A stretch of DNA of 44,868 nucleotides from Candidatus Cryptobacteroides faecipullorum. GTDB lineage: Bacteria; Bacteroidota; Bacteroidia; Bacteroidales; UBA932. Below are positions 25,997-34,116 of this stretch, piece after piece (position 1 is the stretch's first letter; every line of letters begins with the position of its first letter). The notes below the pieces were generated by a model. That model was not told the DNA's origin and ran no database searches. It saw nothing but the letters and a program-made list of their open reading frames with translations. A program made the translations under genes and the position numbers. The DNA lies in NCBI GenBank assembly GCA_017694885.1, contig JADIMH010000023.1:1-44868 (forward strand), read 5' to 3'.

Positions 25997-27346
25997 ATGA
26001 GGACAATAACCGCAACAGTAGGAAACGTTAGAATCGGCGCGGACTCCCCTATCGTAGTCCAGACCATGTGCAATACGCATACGGCAGATGTTGAAGCCAG
26101 CGTAGAGCAGTGCAGGCGTATGTATCGGGCCGGAGCCCAGCTTATAAGGCTGACTGTACCGGGACACCGGGAAGTGGAGGCCCTGAAAGAGATAAAATCA
26201 AGGCTGAGAGCGGAAGGCATCATGACCCCGCTTGTGGCCGATGTGCACTTTTCTTCGGAGATTGCCATTGAAGCAGCTGAAGTAGTGGAAAAAGTCCGTA
26301 TAAATCCGGGAAATTTCCACAGGGACCATTTACAGGCGCAGGCTCAGTTTTCCCGTTTGGTCGAAGTGTGCAAAAGGACGGGAACAGCTATCCGCATAGG
26401 ACTGAACCACGGCTCTCTCGGCTCCAGGATAACCGAATTGTACGGTAATACCCCTCTGGCCATGAAAGAGGCGGCAATGGAGTGGATCGACATGTGTACG
26501 GCCAACGATTTCTACAATGTCGTAGTTTCGCTTAAAGCCAGCAATACTGTAGTGATGGTAGAGGCTTACAGACTCCTTTACCGGACTATGGAAGAGAGAG
26601 GGCTCATATTCCCTCTTCATCTCGGTGTCACTGAAGCAGGAAACGGCGATTCCGGACGTATCAAATCCGCAGTGGGCATTTCTTCATTGCTTTCTGAGGG
26701 AATCGGAAATACCGTAAGGGTGTCGCTGACTGAGGATCCTGTCAATGAAATTCCGGTAGCCAGATATCTTGCAGACAGGTATGACCACAGACTGCACTCA
26801 TCCATGGTTTCCCTCAGTCTTGAAGGAAAGAAGGCTGTTGCTGTCTATCATTCGCCTTCAAGGGAAAGGCTCATGCTGGATCTTTCGTGCGATTTCGGAA
26901 AGATGCTGCTCGACAGAAAAATAGACGAAGTCGAAATAAAGGGTTTCTATAAAGATTCCGGCGGGAATGATGTCATGTTAGACGGTTCAGAAACGGCATC
27001 GTATCTATGCGACGAACTTCTTCAGGCGGCAAGACGCAGATTCTACCGGCCGGAGTACATAGCTTGTCCAGGCTGTGGCCGGACCATGTATAACCTGGAA
27101 TCCGCTTTCAATGAAGTCAAACGCCGCACGTCACACCTTAACGGCTTGGTTATAGCTGTAATGGGCTGCATTGTCAACGGGCCTGGCGAAATGGCCGATG
27201 CAGACTGGGGATATGTCGGCGAGGGAGATCATAAAGTATCCATATACAAGGGCAAGGCTCCCGTGATGAGACATGTCCCGGAAACAGAGGCGATAGACTG
27301 CCTGTTGAAACTGATAGAAGAAGACAAAAAGCAGCAGTCTATTTGA
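25997..27346 (+). CDS. ispG: 4-hydroxy-3-methylbut-2-enyl diphosphate synthase, shortened middle domain
   Basis: Converts MEcPP to HMBPP in the non-mevalonate isoprenoid pathway using a 4Fe-4S cluster. The N-terminal TIM barrel (about 1-260) shows VQTMCNTHTADVEA, LVADVHFSSEIA, VRINPGN and VSLKASN. The C-terminal cluster domain has C357 and C360 (ACPGCGRT), C391 and E398 (MGCIVNGPGE), the expected ligands. At 449 residues it is longer than the two-domain E. coli form (372) but well short of the three-domain Bacteroidota and plant forms (over 600). Only about 90 residues (262-352) separate the catalytic halves. Its end overlaps the convergent CorC-like gene by eight bases. Confidence 0.93.
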   Translation: MRTITATVGNVRIGADSPIVVQTMCNTHTADVEASVEQCRRMYRAGAQLIRLTVPGHREVEALKEIKSRLRAEGIMTPLVADVHFSSEIAIEAAEVVEKVRINPGNFHRDHLQAQAQFSRLVEVCKRTGTAIRIGLNHGSLGSRITELYGNTPLAMKEAAMEWIDMCTANDFYNVVVSLKASNTVVMVEAYRLLYRTMEERGLIFPLHLGVTEAGNGDSGRIKSAVGISSLLSEGIGNTVRVSLTEDPVNEIPVARYLADRYDHRLHSSMVSLSLEGKKAVAVYHSPSRERLMLDLSCDFGKMLLDRKIDEVEIKGFYKDSGGNDVMLDGSETASYLCDELLQAARRRFYRPEYIACPGCGRTMYNLESAFNEVKRRTSHLNGLVIAVMGCIVNGPGEMADADWGYVGEGDHKVSIYKGKAPVMRHVPETEAIDCLLKLIEEDKKQQSI

Positions 27347-28706
27347 CTGCTGCCGATCCGTTCTCTGAAGAGGAGACTGTAGAATCCGTATTCCCGTCGT
27401 TTGCCCCAGAAGTTTCCTGCGGTATTTTTCGGTCTCGTATATCCTTGACTATCACCTTGTCTATTCTGGCTCCATCCATGTCTACGACTTCAAATTCGAA
27501 GTTTCCCCAGACAGCCTTTTCTCCGGCGACCGGCACATGATCCAGTTCATCGAGTATAAGTCCGGCAACAGTCGTATATTCGTAATCCTGCACCTCGTCA
27601 TCGAGGTCGAAATGCATTATGAAATCATACATTGAACACTGCCCGTCTACGAGCCACCCGTCATTGTTCAGTCTGGCTACGATATCCGGTTCTTTCTGAT
27701 GGTCATCATTGACAGTTCCTACGAGAGCTTCCATGATGTCTTTCAGCGTGATGATACCGCAGCATGATCCGAATTCATCGCAGACCAGTGCCCTGCTTAT
27801 CTTCTTACGTTTCATGTCCTCAAGGACAGTGTATACGTTCATGTTCTCGTGGAAGTACACGGGATCATGTGTCATTTTGCCCAGGTCGAATCCTTCTTTG
27901 CCTACATTAAGGACGAAATCCTTCAGAGAGAGTACACCGACCACATGGTCCAGATCCCCGTCTACGACAGGGTATGCTTCGAATATGTTCTCCTCGATCG
28001 TGTGCCTTATCTCGGACTCGGTCATTTCGAGGTCGAGGAATACTATGTCGTTGCGCAGAGTCATGATGGTGCTTACCTTAAGGTCTCCGAGGGCGAACAC
28101 CCTGTCGACTATGTCCTGCTCTACCGGCGACACTTCACCTTCGTCTGTCCCTTCCTGGATTATCGACTTGATTTCTTCTTCAGTGACTTTGGATTCCTGT
28201 GCCTTGACGCCGAGAATCTTCAATACGCAGGCCGTGCTTTTTGCAAGCATCCATACAAACGGTGAAGTAAGCACGGAAATGGTCTTCATGGGACCGGCGA
28301 CTATCTTTGCCACTTTTTCGGATGCGCTCATCGCGATACGCTTCGGTACCAGTTCTCCCAACAGGATAGTGAAATAGGTTACAATGATGACTATGATCGT
28401 CTGTGCTACGGCAGACGCAGCCCCAAGTGACATTCCGGCATTGCCAAGAACCCGGGTGAACTCTTCAGCAATCTTGTTGCCTGAAAAAATACCGGTGAGA
28501 ATACCTATCAGGGTTATACCTATCTGAACGGCGGAAAGGAACTTGTCCGGATCGGATGCAAGCTTCAGTGCTGTCTTTGCGGATTTCTGTCCTTTGTCAG
28601 CATCAGTCTGCAGACTTGACTTACGCGCTGAAATGAGAGCTATTTCAGACATCGAAAAGATACCGTTCAGGAGAATAAGAGCGAAAATTATTATTATCTC
28701 GTCCAT
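27339..28706 (-). CDS. CNNM/CorC (HlyC-like) membrane protein with CBS pair
   Basis: The protein has 455 residues in the usual order: an N-terminal DUF21/CNNM membrane domain (about 1-190, three to four helices, opening ALILLNGIFSMSEIALISARKSSLQ), a CBS-domain pair (about 205-325), and a C-terminal CorC_HlyC domain (about 345-425, DGWLVDGQCSMYDFIMHF and TVAGLILDELDHVPVAGE). A polar serine-rich tail closes it. Relatives are implicated in divalent cation (magnesium, cobalt) efflux; the hemolysin label is historical. Last gene of the rsfS-ftsH-cdsA-psd run, five bases after psd. Confidence 0.9.
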   Translation of the reverse strand: MDEIIIIFALILLNGIFSMSEIALISARKSSLQTDADKGQKSAKTALKLASDPDKFLSAVQIGITLIGILTGIFSGNKIAEEFTRVLGNAGMSLGAASAVAQTIIVIIVTYFTILLGELVPKRIAMSASEKVAKIVAGPMKTISVLTSPFVWMLAKSTACVLKILGVKAQESKVTEEEIKSIIQEGTDEGEVSPVEQDIVDRVFALGDLKVSTIMTLRNDIVFLDLEMTESEIRHTIEENIFEAYPVVDGDLDHVVGVLSLKDFVLNVGKEGFDLGKMTHDPVYFHENMNVYTVLEDMKRKKISRALVCDEFGSCCGIITLKDIMEALVGTVNDDHQKEPDIVARLNNDGWLVDGQCSMYDFIMHFDLDDEVQDYEYTTVAGLILDELDHVPVAGEKAVWGNFEFEVVDMDGARIDKVIVKDIRDRKIPQETSGANDGNTDSTVSSSENGSAAVK

Positions 28707-28711
28707 TGAAA

Positions 28712-29362
28712 TTATAATTCAGCTATAATGGTTTCGCAGGCCCGGACCTCATCTCCGAGCTTGACCTTGATATCGGCATTAAGCGGGAGATACATGTCTA
28801 TCCTGGATCCGAACTTGATGATTCCGCACTGGGAACCCCTTTCGCTGGTTTTGCCTACTTTCGCATAACATACGATTCTTCTGGCGAAGGTACCGGCAAG
28901 CTGCTTGAAAAAAACTTCGCCGTACATGTTTCTGACAGCTATTGAAGTATGTTCGTTAAGTTCGGATGCTTTGGGAAGAAAAGCCAGAAAATATTTCCCG
29001 GGATGATATTTATAGTAGGTGACTTCTCCAGAGATGGGCCAGAAGTTTACATGGACATTGAAAAAATCCATGTAAATGGACACCTGGATGCATTCACCTT
29101 TTATATATTCGTTTTCATAGACTTTTTCTATGATTACCACCTCTCCGTCAGCGACGGAAGTGACAGCCTTTTCGCTGGAGACCTTTTCCCTGTCCGGAAC
29201 CCTGAAAAAATAAAGGACGAAGCCCATAAAGAATATGAATGCTCCGGCCAGCGGATATGAAATGAAAACACAGTCGATGAAGTGGAGGACGAGATAAATC
29301 ATCAGGGCGCAAAAAGCCCAGATGCTCAGAATTGTTCCTCTGCCAGCACGATGTATTGTCAT
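28712..29362 (-). CDS. psd: Phosphatidylserine decarboxylase family protein (short form)
   Basis: Makes phosphatidylethanolamine from phosphatidylserine. It has 216 residues with two N-terminal membrane helices (about 12-50) and the decarboxylase domain: VADGEVV, FFNVHVNFWPISGEV and the self-cleavage site in KFGSRIDMYLP, where G185-S186 would be cut to give the pyruvoyl alpha chain. This is the compact archaeal and Bacteroidota type. It is downstream of cdsA, whose product CDP-diacylglycerol feeds the same pathway; a phosphatidylserine synthase gene is not in the window. A -7 box in the 59-base gap after cdsA may give it a separate promoter. Confidence 0.92.
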   Translation of the reverse strand: MTIHRAGRGTILSIWAFCALMIYLVLHFIDCVFISYPLAGAFIFFMGFVLYFFRVPDREKVSSEKAVTSVADGEVVIIEKVYENEYIKGECIQVSIYMDFFNVHVNFWPISGEVTYYKYHPGKYFLAFLPKASELNEHTSIAVRNMYGEVFFKQLAGTFARRIVCYAKVGKTSERGSQCGIIKFGSRIDMYLPLNADIKVKLGDEVRACETIIAEL

Positions 29363-29387
29363 ATCCCAGTGAATAATAATTATCCTG

Positions 29388-29395
29388 CAAATTTA
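29388..29395 (-). promoter_or_regulatory. Possible internal -7 box ahead of psd
   Basis: TAAATTTG followed by CA on the minus strand, about 25 bases before the psd start. No TTG is found at the right distance, so it is weak. It lies in the only sizeable gap of this operon. Confidence 0.35.
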
Positions 29396-29421
29396 TAAAA
29401 TTTCCATATATGTAGCGATGC

Positions 29422-30273
29422 TTACCACAGAATATTATGGACCATCAGGTAAATGACCCCTACCGGAATTGCAAACAGGGCGCTGTCGAACCTGTCGAGC
29501 ATTCCTCCGTGTCCGGGAATGATGTTGCCTGAATCCTTCAGGGCATAATGCCGCTTCCACTGCGATTCTACCAGATCTCCGTAAACGCCGGAAATGTTCA
29601 TAAGAACGGCCATTACTATACAGTTCAGGATATGGTATGACTGAGGGAACAGACCGGTATAATACAAGGCGATGGCCACGAGAACCGACATAAGGAAACC
29701 TCCCCAGAATCCTATCCATGATTTTTTCGGTGAAATTTCGGGAAAAAGCTTCTTGCCGAATCTTTGGCCTAAAGTCATGCCGAACAGATAGGCCCCGACG
29801 TCGGATGCCCAAATGATAATGAAGAAACACAGAAGAAGATGTCCGGAAAAATTGCCTGACGGAGAGAATACAGCAAAGTTTGCAAGAGTCATCGGGACGG
29901 CAATGTAGAGAATTGCAGTGTAAAGGTTCGCGAATTTGCCGAAATCCGTCTTGTCCTTGACATACAAAGAGTTGATCATTACGATGAAAATCGGGATTAT
30001 GGAAAGTACTACCAGACGTCCCGGGAAATTAAACACGTGTCCCCTGTACATAAATGTCAGGGCGAAAAGCGTAATACCGGCAAAAATGGCCAAGGCCCTC
30101 GAGAAGCGGTATTCATTCCCCATAGTCATCTTGAAAAACTCATGCATCATCACCACCATGGCAAACAGCATCACTATGGCGAACAGATACTTGTTCAGGA
30201 GCAGTCCAGCCAGCATTACCGCGACGTAGCCTGCTCCTGAAAGAGTCCTTATAATCAAATTCTTGAATTTCAT
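29422..30273 (-). CDS. cdsA: Phosphatidate cytidylyltransferase
   Basis: Makes CDP-diacylglycerol from phosphatidate and CTP at the inner membrane. It is a multi-pass protein (about eight hydrophobic segments) of 283 residues. The diagnostic C-terminal signature is present: GDLVESQWKR, then KDSGNIIPGHGGMLDRFDS, with the preceding SPKKSWIGFWGG. Its start overlaps the ftsH stop by four bases. It provides the substrate branch point for phosphatidylethanolamine through the psd product encoded next. Confidence 0.95.
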   Translation of the reverse strand: MKFKNLIIRTLSGAGYVAVMLAGLLLNKYLFAIVMLFAMVVMMHEFFKMTMGNEYRFSRALAIFAGITLFALTFMYRGHVFNFPGRLVVLSIIPIFIVMINSLYVKDKTDFGKFANLYTAILYIAVPMTLANFAVFSPSGNFSGHLLLCFFIIIWASDVGAYLFGMTLGQRFGKKLFPEISPKKSWIGFWGGFLMSVLVAIALYYTGLFPQSYHILNCIVMAVLMNISGVYGDLVESQWKRHYALKDSGNIIPGHGGMLDRFDSALFAIPVGVIYLMVHNILW

Positions 30274-32276
30274 CTGTCTGTTTTTTCAGTTGAGTCCGGC
30301 TCCTGCTGCCCATTTCCGGCCTCCGCCTCCTCATTGTTCTTTTCTCCCCACGGTCTCGGCCCGAAAATGCGCTCAAGGTCATCTGCAAATATAACCTCTT
30401 TTTCAAGAAGTTGGGCTGCAAGCTGTTCAAAACCTTCCTTGTGCTCCATCAGAAGCTTGTATGTCCTGTCATGTATGAAGTTGACAAGGTTCTTGACTTC
30501 CTGGTCTATAGCCTCTGCTGTCTTTTCACTGTACGGCTTGGAAAGGTCATAGCCTCTGGAGCCTGTAGAATCATAAAAAGATACCGTGCCGACCTTGTCG
30601 CTCATTCCATAGTATGTCACCATGGCATATGCTGTCTTGGTAAGACGTTCAAGATCATTCAGAGCCCCTGTCGACGGCTGTCCGTTTACTATTTCTTCTG
30701 CGACACGCCCCCCGAGCAGTGCACACATTTCATCGATAAGCTGCTCTTTGGTTTCGAGTTTCCTTTCCTCAGGAAGGTACCAGGCTGCACCGAGTGCCTG
30801 ACCGCGGGGCACTATGGTCACTTTGAACAGGGGGTTCGCATATTTGAGGAACCAGCTGACGGTCGCATGACCTGCTTCATGGTGGGCTATTGACTTCTTC
30901 TCTTCAGGAGTGATGATCATGGTCTTGCGCTCAAGACCTCCTACGATCCTGTCCACTGCATCGAGGAAATCCTGTCTGTCGATCACTTTCTTGTTCCTGC
31001 GGGCTGCAGTAAGTGCGGCTTCGTTGCAAACATTCGCTATGTCCGCACCTGAAAATCCAGGTGTATGCTTTGCCAGGAAATCCACATCGAAATCAGGCTC
31101 CAGTTTAAGGTTTTTCAAATGTACCTTGAATATTTCAACACGCTCCTTGAGATCCGGCAAATCTACATGTATCTGACGGTCAAAGCGTCCGGCACGGAGC
31201 AGAGCCTTGTCGAGTATGTCTGCCCTGTTGGTCGCTGCAAGGATAATCACGCCTGAATTCGAGTCGAATCCGTCCATTTCCGTAAGCAACTGATTGAGCG
31301 TATTTTCCCTTTCGTCATTTGAAGAGAAGCCTACATTCTTTCCCCTTGCACGGCCTACGGCATCGATTTCGTCTATGAACACGATGCACGGAGATTTCTC
31401 CTTTGCCTGACGGAAAAGATCCCTTACACGGGAAGCTCCCACACCAACGAACATTTCTACGAAGTCCGATCCTGAAATCGAGAAGAAAGGCACATTAGCC
31501 TCACCGGCCACAGCTTTGGCTAGCAGGGTCTTGCCTGTACCCGGAGGCCCTACAAGAAGGGCTCCCTTGGGAATCTTTCCGCCAAGAGCGGTATATTTCT
31601 TCGGGTTCTTGAGGAAATCGACGATTTCCATCACTTCTTCTTTCGCCCCTTCGAGTCCGGCTACATCTTTGAAAGACACCTTGATATTCTCTTTTTCAGC
31701 CAGTTTTCCTGTCGACTTGCCGACACTGAAGATGCCGCCCGGACCTCCGTTGCCGTTCATTCCCCGGTTCATTCCCCTGAACATGAATACCCACATGAGG
31801 ATCAGCAGCAGAGGGAACAGCAGCCATTCAAAGAGTGTGCTCCAGAACTTGCTGTCATTCTCTACCACCACTCTGAACCGGTCTGATTCAGGAAGCTGGG
31901 CGTTCAGTTCCTCGAATGTCTCTTCAGGGTTGAAACTGCCGGATACGAGAAATATGAAATGAGGGGATTTTTTCGGGACAACGCCGCCGAACTTGTCTGC
32001 ATACTTTGCCAGACGGTCGGGTTTGATTGTAACCCTTCCTTCAAAATCGTTTCTGATAAACACGATTTCCTTGACATCACCTGACTTTATCTGTTCCTTG
32101 ACGTCCGACCACTCTATTTTCTGAGGGTTGGCGCCTCCTTGATTGAAGAACATCCAGATGATTCCGAAAATCAGTATGATATAAAACCACGAAAAACTAA
32201 AAGATACCCGCATCGGTTTTCTCTTTTGCGGATTATTGCCTCCGTTCGAAGGCCTGTCATTTCCAGAAGTGTTCAT
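30270..32276 (-). CDS. ftsH: ATP-dependent zinc metalloprotease FtsH
   Basis: Membrane-bound AAA+ protease for quality control of membrane and short-lived proteins. From the chosen start it has 668 residues: a basic polar N-terminus, a first membrane helix (about 30-44), a periplasmic domain (about 45-145), a second helix (about 150-166), the AAA module with Walker A GPPGTGKT (243-250) and IDEIDAVG, the second region of homology ([20 protein letters not shown]), and the zinc site HEAGH (466-470). The open frame reaches 32396, but that would overlap rsfS; the ATG at 32276 leaves 22 bases after rsfS and matches usual N-termini. Position in rsfS-ftsH-cdsA is conserved in the phylum. Confidence 0.96.
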   Translation of the reverse strand: MNTSGNDRPSNGGNNPQKRKPMRVSFSFSWFYIILIFGIIWMFFNQGGANPQKIEWSDVKEQIKSGDVKEIVFIRNDFEGRVTIKPDRLAKYADKFGGVVPKKSPHFIFLVSGSFNPEETFEELNAQLPESDRFRVVVENDSKFWSTLFEWLLFPLLLILMWVFMFRGMNRGMNGNGGPGGIFSVGKSTGKLAEKENIKVSFKDVAGLEGAKEEVMEIVDFLKNPKKYTALGGKIPKGALLVGPPGTGKTLLAKAVAGEANVPFFSISGSDFVEMFVGVGASRVRDLFRQAKEKSPCIVFIDEIDAVGRARGKNVGFSSNDERENTLNQLLTEMDGFDSNSGVIILAATNRADILDKALLRAGRFDRQIHVDLPDLKERVEIFKVHLKNLKLEPDFDVDFLAKHTPGFSGADIANVCNEAALTAARRNKKVIDRQDFLDAVDRIVGGLERKTMIITPEEKKSIAHHEAGHATVSWFLKYANPLFKVTIVPRGQALGAAWYLPEERKLETKEQLIDEMCALLGGRVAEEIVNGQPSTGALNDLERLTKTAYAMVTYYGMSDKVGTVSFYDSTGSRGYDLSKPYSEKTAEAIDQEVKNLVNFIHDRTYKLLMEHKEGFEQLAAQLLEKEVIFADDLERIFGPRPWGEKNNEEAEAGNGQQEPDSTEKTDR

Positions 32277-32298
32277 TCTTGCTTGTCTGAATAATTTT

Positions 32299-32664
32299 TT
32301 AGGAGTTCGACTTTTCATCAGTGTACTCCTTTCTGTCAGCGTCGGCCCACAGATCCTCGAGTCTGTAAAAATCCCTGTACTGGGTCTGGAAAACATGTAC
32401 GACGATATCGCCGTAGTCCAGAATTATCCACAAGGAATTCTCCCATCCCTGCGAACGCACAGGTTTCCTCCCGCAGTCGGCTATCATCCGCTCTTCGACA
32501 TTATCAGCTATGGCTGAAACATTTGTAGTCGATTCTGCACTGCATACGATAAAGTAGTCGGAAATGGCAGTGCCGATTTTTTTCAGATCGAGGGAAACTA
32601 CTCCGTTCCCTTTTTTCTCGAGCATTGCGTCAGCTATGACATCAAGTTCGTTTTTATGATTCAT
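32299..32664 (-). CDS. rsfS: Ribosome silencing factor
   Basis: RsfS (DUF143/Iojap) binds ribosomal protein uL14 and blocks subunit joining when nutrients are scarce. The protein has 121 residues with the family core: VVSLDLKKIGTAISDYFIVCSA, a helix with NVSAIADNVEERM, then SQGWENSLWIILDYGDIVVHVFQ and a C-terminal RDFYRLEDLWADA. The acidic lysine-rich tail is variable in the family. First gene of the run to ftsH; its -7 box faces that of birA. Confidence 0.95.
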   Translation of the reverse strand: MNHKNELDVIADAMLEKKGNGVVSLDLKKIGTAISDYFIVCSAESTTNVSAIADNVEERMIADCGRKPVRSQGWENSLWIILDYGDIVVHVFQTQYRDFYRLEDLWADADRKEYTDEKSNS

Positions 32665-32683
32665 CTTTTGAAATTTCTTCTAT

Positions 32684-32705
32684 TAAATTTGCAGTCGCAA
32701 ATATA
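32684..32705. promoter_or_regulatory. Palindromic face-to-face promoter core of birA and rsfS
   Basis: TAAATTTG on the plus strand (32684-32691) and TATATTTG on the minus strand (32705-32698) point towards each other with six bases between them. The predicted starts (about 32698 for birA, about 32691 for rsfS) overlap, giving leaders of about 25 bases on each side. Neither has a convincing -33 element. Confidence 0.55.
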
Positions 32706-32721
32706 CGCAAAATCCGCACCA

Positions 32722-33477
32722 ATGAAAAATATAGCTGACATTATATGGTATGATACCATAGATTCCACTAACGATCAGGCCAAACGTATGCTCGGAACAC
32801 TGTCCTGTCCGACTGCCGTAGCAGCCAGGGAACAGACTGCAGGACGCGGCCAGAGGGGCAATTCATGGAAAAGCGACGCCGGGAGCAACCTTACTTTCAG
32901 CCTGGTCCTGAAGCCCGGCGCAGGACTGCCTGAAAATATCCTTCCCGACTGCCAGTTTGTCATAAGCGAGGCGGTAGCCCTGGCCGTCAAGGATTTTCTG
33001 GAAACAGAAGGCATACATGCAAAAATCAAATGGCCTAACGATATTTATGTCTCGGACCGGAAAATCTGCGGCATTCTGATAGAAAACACTGTCAATGGCG
33101 GCAGGCTTGCAAGCAGCATAATAGGCGTCGGCCTTAATTTGAACCAAAAGAATTTCCCGCCGGAAATCCCGAATCCTGTTTCTCTATCTATCCTTACAGG
33201 AAAAACTTACCAGGCAGACAGTATTCTCCCCGGCTTAGCGGAGGCCGTCCTTTCCAGGCTCGCTAAAGCAGCGGAAGACAGCATGGAGCTCAGAGAAGCC
33301 TATATCGGCGCCATGTACCGTAAAGATATTGAAGCCAGGTATGTCGATACCAGGACAGATATGGAATTTTCAGGGATTATCCGCGGAATTTCCGACTCGG
33401 CGCTGCTGCTGGTAGAACTTCCGGACGGAAGGACAGAAAAATTTGCATTCAAGGAGATCGCCTATGTCATTTCATAG
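32722..33477 (+). CDS. birA: Biotin--[acetyl-CoA-carboxylase] ligase
   Basis: Attaches biotin to biotin-dependent carboxylases through biotinyl-AMP. The protein has 251 residues from this ATG; the frame is open 66 bases further back, but that would put the start upstream of the predicted promoter. The catalytic motif is TAGRGQRGNSWKS, followed by KWPNDIYV and KICGILIEN. There is no N-terminal winged helix, so unlike E. coli BirA it should not act as a biotin repressor (class I). A C-terminal SH3-like domain (from about 205) is present. The 3' end overlaps the convergent rpe by 11 bases. Confidence 0.94.
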   Translation: MKNIADIIWYDTIDSTNDQAKRMLGTLSCPTAVAAREQTAGRGQRGNSWKSDAGSNLTFSLVLKPGAGLPENILPDCQFVISEAVALAVKDFLETEGIHAKIKWPNDIYVSDRKICGILIENTVNGGRLASSIIGVGLNLNQKNFPPEIPNPVSLSILTGKTYQADSILPGLAEAVLSRLAKAAEDSMELREAYIGAMYRKDIEARYVDTRTDMEFSGIIRGISDSALLLVELPDGRTEKFAFKEIAYVIS

Positions 33478-34105
33478 CCTTGACGACTGCTACGGGATCA
33501 TCGGACTTGAACACTGCGCTTCCGGCAACCAGTATGTCCGCTCCGGCTGCAGCAAGCGCAGAAGAATTTGCCGGTGACACTCCCCCGTCGACCTCGATCC
33601 TGACATCGAGACCCCTTCTGTCTATTTCAGACTTTAGCGTTCTGATCCTTTCGTAGGTGGATTCTATGAATTTCTGGCCTCCGAAGCCTGCAAATACAGA
33701 CATGACCAGAACGAAGTCACAGCAGTCCAGATACCTGAAAACCTTCTCCACAGGCATGTCTGGATTAAATGCTATTCCGGCTTTCATCCCGCACGAACGG
33801 ATAAGTCCCATAACTGCAGAAGGATCTTCCATCGCTTCGAGATGCGCACTCAGCATAGCCGCGCCTGTTTTGGCGAACCGTTCCACATATTTTTCAGGAT
33901 GGATTATCATCAGATGTGCATCCATCGGTTTGGAAGCCTTGGAAGCAATGGCTTCGACTACGGGAAAACCGTAGGAAATATTCGGTACCAGGACTCCGTC
34001 CATTATGTCGAGATGGAATATGTCTGCGCATGAATTGACGGTCTCTACATCCTTTTCCAGATGCAGGAAATCCGCGGAAAGCATTGAAGGGGCAATCAGT
34101 GGCAT
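33467..34105 (-). CDS. rpe: Ribulose-phosphate 3-epimerase
   Basis: Interconverts ribulose 5-phosphate and xylulose 5-phosphate in the pentose phosphate pathway. It has 212 residues and a TIM-barrel form. Metal and catalytic motifs are visible: APSMLSADF at the N-terminus, FHLDIMDG, MDAHLMI, VMSVFAGFGGQKF and RIEVDGGVSPAN, ending with the phosphate-binding VAGSAVF. It is the third gene after dnaA and pepD, 11 bases after pepD. Its 3' end overlaps birA. Confidence 0.95.
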   Translation of the reverse strand: MPLIAPSMLSADFLHLEKDVETVNSCADIFHLDIMDGVLVPNISYGFPVVEAIASKASKPMDAHLMIIHPEKYVERFAKTGAAMLSAHLEAMEDPSAVMGLIRSCGMKAGIAFNPDMPVEKVFRYLDCCDFVLVMSVFAGFGGQKFIESTYERIRTLKSEIDRRGLDVRIEVDGGVSPANSSALAAAGADILVAGSAVFKSDDPVAVVKAMK

Positions 34106-34116
34106 ATCTGTTCTGT

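Noticed and set aside
32277..32396. N-terminal extension of ftsH
   Set aside because: It overlaps rsfS and adds residues without family support; the ATG at 32276 fits spacing and homologues.
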